Notes under the pieces: generated by a model | The model's database searches: none | What the model saw: only the letters and a program-made list of their open reading frames with translations | What the model was told of the DNA's origin: nothing | Source of the DNA: Planctomycetota bacterium | GTDB taxonomy: Bacteria; Planctomycetota; Uabimicrobiia; Uabimicrobiales; JABWCH01 | Assembly (NCBI GenBank): GCA_017993505.1 | Contig: JAGOMP010000031.1 | Span: 1-33,295 of the forward strand | Length of the DNA stretch: 33,295 nt | Reading direction: 5' to 3' | Shown: positions 17,153-25,902 of the stretch, in pieces | How positions within the stretch are numbered: the stretch's first letter is position 1 | Layout of the letters: every line of letters starts with the position of its first letter | Translations under genes and position numbers: made by a program

Positions 17153-18220
17153 CTAATTCATAGAACATGTATTGTAAAAAAATTTTCTTGCCTCTTGCAA
17201 TGCTCTTTCAAATTTTTCTTGGCGAGAAATGGGAAGTTGAGCGATTGCAAAATATGGATCTAAATTGGGAATAAAATTGGGCGGAATGTGTTCAGAAGCA
17301 ATTTCTTGAATTCGCTGGATAAGGGCATTCTTATATTTTGTGTAGTAGTAATCTGTCAATACTGCTCTACGAGCATCAGGTACTGGATTATTAAAATCAA
17401 TTGCCCAGGGTTTCCCTTGTTCATCTATGATAAATTCCACTGCATTCATTTCATATCCCAGAAGTCTATTGAGTACTTGTGAAATATTGATAATTTCTTG
17501 GTATTGTTCCTCTGTTAAAAAATTGTCGTCTTGGATATACACTGCATTATCATTTTTTTTAAATTGATATTTAATAGGAATAATTTGACGTCCAATGCAA
17601 AGGCAACGAACTTGCCAATTATGAGGAGAATGCACGTAACTTTGAACTAATAAAATTTCTTTGTCACTTTTATCATACTCTGCAATTAATCCTTGTAGAT
17701 CGTAAATTTTGCGAACCCCCATACCTCCCTTTCCATTTGCTGGCTTTATAAAACAGGGAAAGCCAATATCTGTAACAATTTTTTTCCAATCAAAAAATTC
17801 ATGATAAAATAAATGACTTTGTGATAAAACCATGGAATGAGTTTTGGCTGGTAAAATATATGTTTTAGGAACAGAAATTCCTATATCATGTGCCATTCCA
17901 TATCCTGCATATTTATTATTTAAAAAATATTGAAAACTCCATGGATTATTCACAAAATATGTACTTTGAAAACACATACGTGGAACAATGTCAATGGCAT
18001 AAGGGAAAAAACAAGATCCACGATCTATAATGATGTCATATTTTTTCTCTTCCTTAATAGAAGACTCTCTAATTTGAATATGTTCTGCATGGAAACGGTA
18101 TAAATTTCCATCACAATCTTTTTGTGGTTCTAGGTTGTTTAATGTAAATTCTACATCTAAACCAAATGACTCTGTAAAATGAAAAAATCCTACAAAAATC
18201 ACTTTTATTTCTTCATGCAT
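17153..18220 (-). CDS. ATP-grasp domain protein of unknown substrate
   Basis: This is a 355-residue ATP-grasp enzyme. An N-terminal Rossmann-like part contains DRGSCFFPYAID and VPRMCF...TYFVNNPWSF (about 67-97). These match an uncharacterised bacterial ATP-grasp family I recall by its VNNPFWF and VPKTVLLP blocks. The ATP-binding loop is FIKPANGKGGMGV (about 157-169). The metal/ATP-binding C-terminal segment is VEFIIDEQGKPWAIDFNNPVPD (about 261-282), where the E and N-type ligands sit. Such enzymes join a carboxylate to an amine or thiol using ATP; the substrate here is unknown. An AGAGGT site precedes the ATG. The upstream membrane-protein gene ends 15 bp away, so the two likely form an operon. 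Confidence 0.82.
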   Translation of the reverse strand: MHEEIKVIFVGFFHFTESFGLDVEFTLNNLEPQKDCDGNLYRFHAEHIQIRESSIKEEKKYDIIIDRGSCFFPYAIDIVPRMCFQSTYFVNNPWSFQYFLNNKYAGYGMAHDIGISVPKTYILPAKTHSMVLSQSHLFYHEFFDWKKIVTDIGFPCFIKPANGKGGMGVRKIYDLQGLIAEYDKSDKEILLVQSYVHSPHNWQVRCLCIGRQIIPIKYQFKKNDNAVYIQDDNFLTEEQYQEIINISQVLNRLLGYEMNAVEFIIDEQGKPWAIDFNNPVPDARRAVLTDYYYTKYKNALIQRIQEIASEHIPPNFIPNLDPYFAIAQLPISRQEKFERALQEARKFFYNTCSMN

Positions 18221-18235
18221 ATGATACCTCTTGTA

Positions 18236-18904
18236 CTATAGGGTCGTATAAATAATCCAACTTAAACCACCTAAAATTAAATATGCAAGCCAAGTTGATA
18301 ATTCTTTAAAATTCCCAAAATCTATAGCAGAGCCAAATGATTTTTTAATATTTTTATCTTGCCAATCCACACTATACAATTCATCCATAACTAAATGAAC
18401 ACCATATCCAAGTCCAGATACAACTCCCATGAAAATTTGTTGTTGTTCCTCTAAATGTGCAAATGATAAATATAATAATTGACCAAAAATAATCATAGCT
18501 GGAATACTATGAAAAATCCCACGATGTACTGTACAAGCTGTGAATATTTTAAATAAGAAAAATTTTATAAAAATATAACTAATAGAAAAATATACGATCC
18601 ATTCTTCTAGAGCAAAACCAATATGAAAATCTTTTGGTCTTGTAAATTTAGGTAAATTTAAATATGGAATTAAATATAAATATGGCAATGCAATAATAGG
18701 CAATAAAATCGCCAAAACATCAAACAAAATTCTTGCAGGTACACTTATTGAATGGTCAATATCTGGAGCAATAGATGCAGTAGTACCAATGGTCATAACT
18801 GATAATGCTTGCACTTCAGATAAACCAAAATGCAAATATCCTGCAACAGAACAAACAGAGCTAAATGCAATTCCAGCTACTAAATGATGTTGAAAATTCG
18901 CCAT
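18236..18904 (-). CDS. YdjM-like (DUF457) membrane-bound metal-dependent hydrolase
   Basis: This 222-residue integral membrane protein has about five hydrophobic helices. It carries the family's histidine motifs: DIDHS (about 48-52), HRGIFHSIPAM (about 126-136) and GYGVHLVMDELYSVD (about 166-180), followed by SFGSAIDF. Members are annotated as putative metal-dependent hydrolases; YdjM of E. coli is LexA-regulated. The chemistry is unproven, though the fold resembles zinc-dependent PlcC-like phospholipases. The ATG at 18904 has only a weak AGGT site. The gene lies 15 bp upstream of the ATP-grasp gene on the same strand. Confidence 0.82.
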   Translation of the reverse strand: MANFQHHLVAGIAFSSVCSVAGYLHFGLSEVQALSVMTIGTTASIAPDIDHSISVPARILFDVLAILLPIIALPYLYLIPYLNLPKFTRPKDFHIGFALEEWIVYFSISYIFIKFFLFKIFTACTVHRGIFHSIPAMIIFGQLLYLSFAHLEEQQQIFMGVVSGLGYGVHLVMDELYSVDWQDKNIKKSFGSAIDFGNFKELSTWLAYLILGGLSWIIYTTL

Positions 18905-18975
18905 AATACAAACCTAATCATAATTTTGTTTTTTTATACGTCTTATGTAAAAAATAAAAAAAATTGTAACAAATA

Positions 18976-19122
18976 TTTCATTAAATTACCATTATATTTC
19001 ATTAAATTACCATTATATTTCATTAAATTACTATTATATTTCATTAAATTACCATTATATTTCATTAAATTACCATTATATTTCATTAAATTACCATTAT
19101 ATTTCATTAAATTACCATTATA
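18976..19122. repeat. 21-bp tandem repeat, 7 copies
   Basis: TTTCATTAAATTACCATTATA repeats seven times with no length change and almost no base change (one C to T in copy 3). It fills the gap between the YdjM-like gene start and the comEC stop. A forward frame (YFIKLPL repeats) runs through it, but it has no ribosome binding site and its composition is explained by the repeat. Confidence 0.95.
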
Positions 19123-19180
19123 TTTGTCTAATTTTATACTTAAAATACTTTAATTTTTCATAAAAAATAAATTCTATAGT

Positions 19181-21646
19181 TCATTCTATTTTAAAATACA
19201 ACATATGATCCTCATAAGTTGTTTGAATAGGAATATTCATTTGTTTATATAATTCCAATGTTGTTGAAGACGGAAAAGATTGTGCAGAAGAAATAAATGC
19301 TTGTCGAGGTTGAATTTTTTTCAATACTTGTTCCATATTTTTTACAAAGGAACCATGGTGAGGAACTTGAAAATAATCTACTGTTGTAAGGTGATAGTTT
19401 TTCAAAAATTCTTCCCATGCAACATGTTCTGCATCACCTGTAAAGAGTAAGCTTGTTTTTATTCCTTCTACTAATATAAATAAAGAATGTTCATTATTTG
19501 ATCTACTTTGTATATACTTTCCCGGATCTAAAAATTGTAAATAAGAAAAAAGATATTCTTCATCTTTAGCAAGAACAATTTTTGTTCCATATTGTTGAAG
19601 GGTTTGCAATAGTTTCTGACCAGAATCAAAAAAAGCTTGGTTCACATAGACTCGTTCTATAAAAATTTTTCCTACAAGAGCATCTAACGCATTATAATGA
19701 TCAACATCATGATGAGATAAAATAACAGCATCTAATTTTCGAATTCCTTTATTTGCTAAAAAAGGAATGAGTATTCGCTTCCCTACACCTTGTATCATAG
19801 AGCCACAATCGTATAAAATATGTTTATTCTCAGGCAAAGAAATATAATTTATACTTCCATTTCCAATAGAAAATACAAAAATTTCTGGACATTGCACTTG
19901 TTTTTCTCGAAAATAATGACCAGAAAATAAACAAACAAACGAAAAAATAAGCCAAAACCATATATTTTTACAAGGATATATAATAAGAATAAAATAAAAC
20001 AATATAACACAACTCACCAAAGGAGGAATCCAATATAAAGCACTTCCTGGCAATATAGAAAAAAATGATACAATATAGAAAAATATATTGGATAAAAAAT
20101 CTAGGGAAAAACTCAACAAAATACCACCCCAGCCATAACTAAAAAATGTGAACAAAAACAATAATGTGCAAAAAATCAACAATATAATGATAGGCATTAA
20201 AACCATAGTGCCAAGAAACGCTAAAAGATGAATAGAATAAAAATGGTAAGCTGTTAATAAAGAAGTACCCCAAAAAATAGTCAAGGACAAGAGAATAGAT
20301 TTATGACAATACAATAAAATAGTCTGCCACCATGTAGATTTTATGTAAGATCGAGATTGTACAAAATTTGGACTATAAATTTTTATAATCGAATAACATG
20401 CTGACCAAGACAATTGAAATCCAGGTTGAAACACTTCTAATGGTTTCCATAATAAAACTAATAAAGCTGCCAATGCTAACGTATTTTCAATGGAAGTAGT
20501 ACGAACAAATAATAAACTCGATACATAAACACAAATTAAAACAGTAGCACGAACAACTGATACTTGACAACCTACTAACATCGCATATACAATGCATAGT
20601 ACTATAACAAGTAACGATGCTAACCAATACCGTAAACCAGAATATTGTAAAAATATATAAAAAAATAATGCAACTATAGAAATATGCATACCAGAAATTG
20701 CCAACAAATGCACAACTCCAGTTTGAATGCAATCTTGCAAAATATTTTCATCTAAACTAATACGAAATCCTAAAACTAATGCTACTACTAAAGCAGCAGT
20801 TTTTCTATCAACTTTTTCAAAAATCCATTCTGCATATTGTTTTCGCAATACATCTAACCTATACCATATTCCAGAACGATTCTTTTTTAAAACAAGGATA
20901 TGTTCTGTAAATTTCACAAACATATTATAATGCACACCTTGAGAATATTGAAAAGAACGATGATCTAATTCATATAAATTTTTAGGTGGCGACAATTCTT
21001 TTAACCAGCCAAAAATTTCAATTTCATCTCCTATATGTAATTCTACATAGCCTTCTATTACAACATTCACCCCCACTGGAAAATCAATCCAAACATTCCC
21101 TTGTAAAATAGATTTAGCATGAATTTGAAATGAATTTTTATACCAACGTTCATGGTCTGATTGTCCTTGAATCCATGAAATGGGAAAAGGTGACTCAGTA
21201 ACTACACCTACAATTTTTACTAAACATGGTTGTTTACATTCAGGATGTTTACGATATTCCCATGAAACACGCCACATGCCTAAAAAAAATATAACTAAAA
21301 ATAACCAAATTTTCCAACGCCAACATAAACATACTATAAAACATAAACACAAAAAAACTATCCATTCTGTAACTTGGTAATGCCATCCCACTACAATTCC
21401 AAAAATAAAAAATAAAGCAAAAAAAACACACGGTTTTGACATCACATTTTGCCAAGGTTTTTTTACATAATCCCATTCATTCTCTACTAATAAAAATAGT
21501 CTATCTAGTATTTTTTTTCTAGGTGCAAGGAAAGCACCTAGTTTTAAGATAGGATCAAAAAAACGTATAAAAAAAATTTTAAAATTTTTTTTATACGTAG
21601 AGCCTTCCCATCGTTTTTTTACAGTATCACAAATTTTTTTTATCAT
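19181..21646 (-). CDS. comEC: DNA uptake channel protein ComEC/Rec2
   Basis: This 821-residue protein has the three-part ComEC layout: an N-terminal membrane and OB-like DUF4131 region, the multi-helix Competence domain (with LLAISGMHISIVALFF-type sequence near residue 310), and a C-terminal metallo-beta-lactamase domain. In the last, LSHHDVDH lies at about 642-650, LLFTGDAEH further on and VPHHGS near the end. ComEC forms the inner-membrane pore for single-stranded DNA in natural transformation; the MBL domain is thought to degrade the other strand. A basic stretch of about 70 residues precedes the first helix, so Met69 (MSKPCVFFALFF) is an alternative start. However, GGGAGAAGG lies just before the listed ATG. 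The gene follows comM by about 174 bp on the same strand. Confidence 0.93.
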   Translation of the reverse strand: MIKKICDTVKKRWEGSTYKKNFKIFFIRFFDPILKLGAFLAPRKKILDRLFLLVENEWDYVKKPWQNVMSKPCVFFALFFIFGIVVGWHYQVTEWIVFLCLCFIVCLCWRWKIWLFLVIFFLGMWRVSWEYRKHPECKQPCLVKIVGVVTESPFPISWIQGQSDHERWYKNSFQIHAKSILQGNVWIDFPVGVNVVIEGYVELHIGDEIEIFGWLKELSPPKNLYELDHRSFQYSQGVHYNMFVKFTEHILVLKKNRSGIWYRLDVLRKQYAEWIFEKVDRKTAALVVALVLGFRISLDENILQDCIQTGVVHLLAISGMHISIVALFFYIFLQYSGLRYWLASLLVIVLCIVYAMLVGCQVSVVRATVLICVYVSSLLFVRTTSIENTLALAALLVLLWKPLEVFQPGFQLSWSACYSIIKIYSPNFVQSRSYIKSTWWQTILLYCHKSILLSLTIFWGTSLLTAYHFYSIHLLAFLGTMVLMPIIILLIFCTLLFLFTFFSYGWGGILLSFSLDFLSNIFFYIVSFFSILPGSALYWIPPLVSCVILFYFILIIYPCKNIWFWLIFSFVCLFSGHYFREKQVQCPEIFVFSIGNGSINYISLPENKHILYDCGSMIQGVGKRILIPFLANKGIRKLDAVILSHHDVDHYNALDALVGKIFIERVYVNQAFFDSGQKLLQTLQQYGTKIVLAKDEEYLFSYLQFLDPGKYIQSRSNNEHSLFILVEGIKTSLLFTGDAEHVAWEEFLKNYHLTTVDYFQVPHHGSFVKNMEQVLKKIQPRQAFISSAQSFPSSTTLELYKQMNIPIQTTYEDHMLYFKIE

Positions 21647-21670
21647 ACACCTTCTCCCTCATTATCTTGT

Positions 21671-21725
21671 ATGCATCCGACGCAAAATGTACAATTTTTT
21701 TATTCATGCATCCGATGAAAAATGT
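21671..21725. repeat. pair of 20-bp direct repeats between comM and comEC
   Basis: ATGCATCCGACGCAAAATGT (21671-21690) and ATGCATCCGATGAAAAATGT (21706-21725) lie 35 bp apart in the 174-bp comM-comEC gap. They could be operator-like sites or remains of a small duplication. No terminator with a T-run is evident in the gap. Confidence 0.6.
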
Positions 21726-21820
21726 TACACATTGTACAACATGATCTAAACAATTAAAAAATGGCATACAACAATATAAAAAAATTGAAATATGCCATAA
21801 AACTATACAACATAGAAACA

Positions 21821-23407
21821 TTATATTTTTTTCTGAGAAGATTTTGAGAGAAGCCCAGTAGGAATATTAACAGCTACTTGAAAGTTGTCAAGTGCACGAT
21901 ACTGAAGAGCTTCTGCTACATGAGCCATAGAAAGTTTTTCTTTATTGTCTAAATCTGCTAAAGTGCGAGCAATTCGTAAAATTTTATGCAAAGCCCTTGC
22001 AGAAAAACCTCGCTGTTCCATAGCTTTTTGTAAAAGTTCTTCTGTCGTGGCATCTATAGCACAAAATTTCTTTAATAAACGCACAGGAATTTCTGCATTG
22101 TAAGAAAACTTGTACGGTGCCCAACGTTTTTTTTGCATTTCCCGAACTTGTAAAACTTTTTCACGCATCACTGCTGACGAAATTCCAGTAGAATTTGACA
22201 TTAAATCTCGAAAATGAACTCGATCTACTTGAACTTGTAAATCAAATCGATCCCATAATGGCCCAGAAATTTTTTGAAGATACGATTGAATTGCATGCGA
22301 AGTGCAAGTACAAGGAAGAACAGCATCATACAAATAACCACATGGACAAGGATTCATCGCTGCAATGAGTAAAAAATGTGCTGGATAGGTAACTGTTTCT
22401 TTAGCACGTGCAATGGTCACAGAGCCACTTTCCAATGGTTGCCGCAACACTTCTAAGACATTTCGTGAAAACTCTGCAAATTCATCTAAAAATAAAACAC
22501 CATGATTGGCTAAGCTTAATTCACCAGGACGAGGATCAGAACCTCCTCCGACAATTCCAATGGCACTTGTAGTATGGTGTGGCGATCGAAAGGGAGCAGT
22601 AGTAATGAGTCCCACTCCTTTTGGTAAAATTCCTGCAATACTATGCACGCGTGTTGTTTCCATAGATTCAGAAACAGATAATGGAGGTAAAATTGTGGGT
22701 AATCGTTGTGCCAACATTGTTTTCCCAGCTCCTGGTGATCCAATCATTAAACAGTGATGGCATCCAGCCGCAGATATTAGCATAGCTCTCTTGCTATATT
22801 CTTGCCCAACAATTTCTGAGTAATCCATTCCTGAGTAGTCTTTGCTATCTACAGGCGGGGTAGATTTTACACAAGGAGTAAAAGGCACTGCACTTTTCCA
22901 ATTTATAACATATGCAACAACATCTTGCAAATGAGCTGCAGGATATATTTGCACTAAATCACAAAAAGCAGCTTCCACTGCATTGGCTTTTGGCACAATC
23001 ATTTTCTTAAATCCAGCTCGGTAGGCAGCTTCTACCATAGCAATGACTCCTGGAACTGGTAAAATAGATCCATCTAGCCCCATTTCACCTACAAAAATAA
23101 CGTCATCAATGCCACGATTAGGGAGTTGTTGGCTTGCAACTAAAATTCCCATTGCCATTGGTAAATCATATTGTGCTCCCTTTTTTCTCAAATTTGCTGG
23201 AGTTAAATGAACAATCACTCGATTGTACGGAAAGTAATAGCCTGCATTTCTTAGCCCAATTTTTACTCGATACCTAGCTTCGCGAAGAGCACCGTCAGGC
23301 AAACCAATGATAGAAAATTTAGGAGCTTTCCCACTTAGGTCTATTTGTGTTTCAATCAAAGTTGCCTCTAGACCAGATAAGGCAAACGTCATAACTTTAC
23401 ATAGCAT
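21821..23407 (-). CDS. comM: ComM/YifB family AAA+ helicase (Mg-chelatase-like)
   Basis: This 528-residue protein has the normal ComM length. An N-terminal Lon-like domain (starting MLCKVMTFALSGLEA) is followed by the AAA+ core. Visible motifs are Walker A GSPGAGKT (about 223-230), FRSPHHTTS, Walker B VLFLDEFAEF, a cysteine cluster CPCGYLYDAVLPCTC (probable zinc site) and the C-terminal Mg-chelatase domain. ComM is a hexameric branch-migration helicase that extends integration of incoming DNA in natural transformation. A perfect AAGGAG site precedes the ATG. Its upstream region is almost entirely the 44-bp repeat array, and comEC follows downstream. Confidence 0.95.
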   Translation of the reverse strand: MLCKVMTFALSGLEATLIETQIDLSGKAPKFSIIGLPDGALREARYRVKIGLRNAGYYFPYNRVIVHLTPANLRKKGAQYDLPMAMGILVASQQLPNRGIDDVIFVGEMGLDGSILPVPGVIAMVEAAYRAGFKKMIVPKANAVEAAFCDLVQIYPAAHLQDVVAYVINWKSAVPFTPCVKSTPPVDSKDYSGMDYSEIVGQEYSKRAMLISAAGCHHCLMIGSPGAGKTMLAQRLPTILPPLSVSESMETTRVHSIAGILPKGVGLITTAPFRSPHHTTSAIGIVGGGSDPRPGELSLANHGVLFLDEFAEFSRNVLEVLRQPLESGSVTIARAKETVTYPAHFLLIAAMNPCPCGYLYDAVLPCTCTSHAIQSYLQKISGPLWDRFDLQVQVDRVHFRDLMSNSTGISSAVMREKVLQVREMQKKRWAPYKFSYNAEIPVRLLKKFCAIDATTEELLQKAMEQRGFSARALHKILRIARTLADLDNKEKLSMAHVAEALQYRALDNFQVAVNIPTGLLSKSSQKKI

Positions 23408-23462
23408 AACTATCTCCTTTATATATTAAAAAATAATTCTTTGTATTTTTATGATACAGAGT

Positions 23463-23878
23463 ATTTAGAAAAGTATTGTTTACATCCTAATCCTATTATA
23501 ATTAGCTTTTGGACAAGTACTGTTCACATCCTAATTCTATTATAATTAGCTTTTGGACAAGTACTGTTCACATCCTAATTCTATTATAATTAGCTTTTGG
23601 ACAAGTACTGTTCACATCCTAATTCTATTATAATTAGCTTTTGGACAAGTACTGTTTACATCCTAATTCTATTATAATTAGCTTTTGGACAAGTACTTTT
23701 TACATCTGAATCCTATTATAATTAACTTTTGAACAAGTACTTTTTACATCTTAATCCTATTATAATTAGCTTTTGGACAAATACTTTTTACATCTTAATC
23801 CTATTATAATTAACTTTTGGACAAGTACTTTTCACATCTTAATCCTATTATAATTAACTTTTGGACAAGTACTTTTGA
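23463..23878. repeat. 44-bp tandem repeat array, 9 full copies plus ends
   Basis: GGACAAG or a close variant recurs at 23511, 23555, 23599, 23643, 23687, 23731, 23775, 23819 and 23863, always 44 bp apart, with a degenerate copy at 23467. Each unit holds TATTATAATTA and TTTTGGACAAGTACT. There are two sub-types: left copies with TGTTCACATCCTAATTC and right copies with TTTTTACATCTTAATCC. It fills the 560-bp gap between comM and the Lnt-like gene. 44 is not a multiple of 3, so it is not a coding repeat. Confidence 0.97.
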
Positions 23879-23905
23879 ACATGTAAGAAAATAAAATCAA
23901 AAAAA

Positions 23906-23939
23906 AATGTCAGAAACTGAAAAATCAGTCTCTGACATT
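23906..23939 (-). terminator. intrinsic terminator of the Lnt-like gene
   Basis: AATGTCAGAAACTGA and TCAGTCTCTGACATT form a 15-bp stem with one wobble around a 4-base loop. On the minus strand it is followed by eight T. It lies 30 bp after the stop of the 23969-25417 gene. Confidence 0.85.
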
Positions 23940-23968
23940 GGAGTCTAAAAATATAATCAAAAAAAATT

Positions 23969-25417
23969 TTAAAAATTAATATTCCAAAACAAAATTGGTT
24001 CAGAGGTAGAAGAGTATTGAAGCGTTCCATTCGCTGAAATATATTCGCTATGACAGCAATTTACATATAGATAAGGACAATGGTGTCTTGCTGCTAAAAA
24101 TATACGACGATTTCCACTTTGATAATGTTCTATTGGTGATCTACCAACAGGATCTGTAGTAGCATATGCAGATTGAAACGCAATGTTAGTCATATTATTT
24201 AAATTTTTCTTCTCCCATATATCAGGGAACATATGTTCATAGCATATACATACTGCAATTATAAAATCAGACAGTATCTGCAATGTTGGTTTAGGATTGC
24301 ATGTTCGAAATTTTACTTTTTCATTTGCATATAATTTTGTGTATTTTAAAAATGGCAAAATACTGCTTAGTGGTTTCTCTCCTTGTGGAGCTGGTATGAG
24401 TTTATCTACAATCTCCATTTTTGTTTTTGTTATCAGGCAGATCGCTGTTTGGTAAGGAAGTTGGTTAATAGGATATGTATCCCAATTTTCTGGGTATGTT
24501 GATTCTTCATAAATATACAAATAAAGACCACTAATAATAGTTATGGGAAAATTTAGTTTTTGTAAATGTTTTTGAATCTGTGTAGGTGTCAGTTTACATT
24601 CATATTTTTTTTGATAGACACTTTCTGCATCCATAAGCCATTCATGTTGTTTATTTCTACAACCATACAATGCATTTTCTGCTAAAAAAACATATTTAGG
24701 TTGTTTTTTTTCTATTTGTTTCCAAAGTTTCTCAAAATTTTCTGTAGTCATTTGTTCTTGAATAACAGCAATATTCGCAGTTTTTGTAGTATAGGTAGTG
24801 TGATAAATATATACTCCATATACATGAAATACTAAAATAATAGAACAATATATAAAAATAGGTTTTTTTTGAATTTGTTTTGTTTGTTGATACTGTTCAA
24901 TGTTTCGATAAATAAAATAACTACTAGCACAAATAAGAATAGAAAACACTGTATAGCCAAATATTTGACTTGTTTGTATTAAATAAAGATTGCGGGATGC
25001 AATGTCTGGAGTTTGCATATACGCAGAAGCAAAAATTGGATTTTCTCGTTGAAGCCATTCTATGAAAGTAAAAGAAAAAATTGCTAACCAAGGGAATCGT
25101 GAGGTAATTGTTTTATATGTAAGTATTGTATGACAAGTCCAAACCAATATTTCATATAGAACGACTAAACAAAATATAAAAATAGGCTGAGGCTGATACC
25201 AAGATACCCATAATAGATCGATTACAGTGATTAAAATTCCTAAAAAACAACCTATATATATGCCTTGTCGAATATTTTTAATACGTGAACATAGGTAATA
25301 AAAAGGTGTGTATACAAAAAAAACTAAAACAATTCCTAAATAAAAAGGAAGATGAACGAGAATAATAGGCAAACTTGTTAAAAGATAATATATATTGTTT
25401 TTTAAAAATTTTTTCAT
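23969..25417 (-). CDS. apolipoprotein N-acyltransferase-like (CN-hydrolase) membrane protein
   Basis: In this 482-residue protein, residues 1-200 form about six membrane helices. The remainder is a carbon-nitrogen hydrolase domain with the expected triad: Glu in FLAENALYG (about 247), Lys in DKLIPAPQGE (about 339, with a second Glu near 347) and Cys in CICYEHMFPD (about 392). This is the layout of Lnt, which adds the third acyl chain to lipoproteins at the membrane. Sequence around the motifs is divergent, so it may be a second Lnt-like enzyme with another acyl acceptor. The lipoprotein at 6683 shows the organism makes lipoproteins. The ribosome binding site is weak (TTAGG). A terminator follows. 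Confidence 0.78.
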   Translation of the reverse strand: MKKFLKNNIYYLLTSLPIILVHLPFYLGIVLVFFVYTPFYYLCSRIKNIRQGIYIGCFLGILITVIDLLWVSWYQPQPIFIFCLVVLYEILVWTCHTILTYKTITSRFPWLAIFSFTFIEWLQRENPIFASAYMQTPDIASRNLYLIQTSQIFGYTVFSILICASSYFIYRNIEQYQQTKQIQKKPIFIYCSIILVFHVYGVYIYHTTYTTKTANIAVIQEQMTTENFEKLWKQIEKKQPKYVFLAENALYGCRNKQHEWLMDAESVYQKKYECKLTPTQIQKHLQKLNFPITIISGLYLYIYEESTYPENWDTYPINQLPYQTAICLITKTKMEIVDKLIPAPQGEKPLSSILPFLKYTKLYANEKVKFRTCNPKPTLQILSDFIIAVCICYEHMFPDIWEKKNLNNMTNIAFQSAYATTDPVGRSPIEHYQSGNRRIFLAARHHCPYLYVNCCHSEYISANGTLQYSSTSEPILFWNINF

Positions 25418-25454
25418 CTAGAATACCTAAAAAATATTGAATCATATATTGAAT

Positions 25455-25763
25455 TTTTCTATATCTGGACTGAACCTTCCACAATGTCGTACACCACATG
25501 AAGGTCGTTTTAAATAGTAAATTATATATGGAATGAACCTTCTATAATGTCGAACACCACATGAAGGTCGTTGTAAATAGTGAATTATATATGGACTGAA
25601 CCTTCTATAATGTCGAACACCACATGAAGGTCGTTGTAAATAGTGAATTATATATGGACTGAACCTTCTATAATGTCGTACACCATATGAAGGTCGTTTT
25701 AAATAGTGAATTATATATGGACTGAACCTTCTATAATGTCGTACACCATATGAAGGTCGTTTA
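25455..25763. repeat. 63-bp tandem repeat, 5 copies
   Basis: TGAACCTTC recurs at 25471, 25534, 25597, 25660 and 25723, exactly 63 bp apart. Each unit contains ACCTTC...GAAGGT, which can form a small hairpin. Two sub-types differ at CGAACACCACATG versus CGTACACCATATG. On the minus strand one frame stays open through all copies (21 residues per unit, RPSYGVRHYRRF-like). It has no ribosome binding site and begins inside a long hairpin, so I treat it as non-coding. Confidence 0.93.
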
Positions 25764-25769
25764 TTGAAC

Positions 25770-25840
25770 ACACCTATGAGTAGTGAACTACTTGGAAGAT
25801 CATAACGTATATGATCTTCCAAGTAGTCACTACAAGGTGT
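25770..25840 (-). other. long imperfect stem-loop after the symporter gene
   Basis: ACTACTTGGAAGATCATA (25787-25804) pairs perfectly with 25810-25827 around a 5-base loop. The stem continues outward with GTAGTG/CACTAC (one bulged base) and ACACCT/AGGTGT. The total arm is about 30 bp. It lies 60 bp beyond the symporter stop and may act as its terminator or as a 3'-end RNA structure. No T-run follows. Confidence 0.7.
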
Positions 25841-25902
25841 GGGATGCATGAAATATTTTAGCATCGTTGTTCACACAAAATATTAATACTCTACATTAAC
25901 TT

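Noticed and set aside
18884..19153. Forward frame with YFIKLPL repeats
   Set aside because: It is only the translation of the 21-bp tandem array and lacks a ribosome binding site.
21627..21821. 64-residue cysteine-rich frame between comM and comEC
   Set aside because: No ribosome binding site, no recognisable domain, odd composition; it spans the direct repeats in the gap.
18976..23878. CRISPR array
   Set aside because: The 21-bp and 44-bp arrays are head-to-tail repeats with no variable spacers and no cas genes nearby.
25442..25864. 140-residue frame with five 21-residue repeats as a real gene
   Set aside because: No Shine-Dalgarno, starts inside a long hairpin, and openness follows from a 63-bp period; kept only as a finding.
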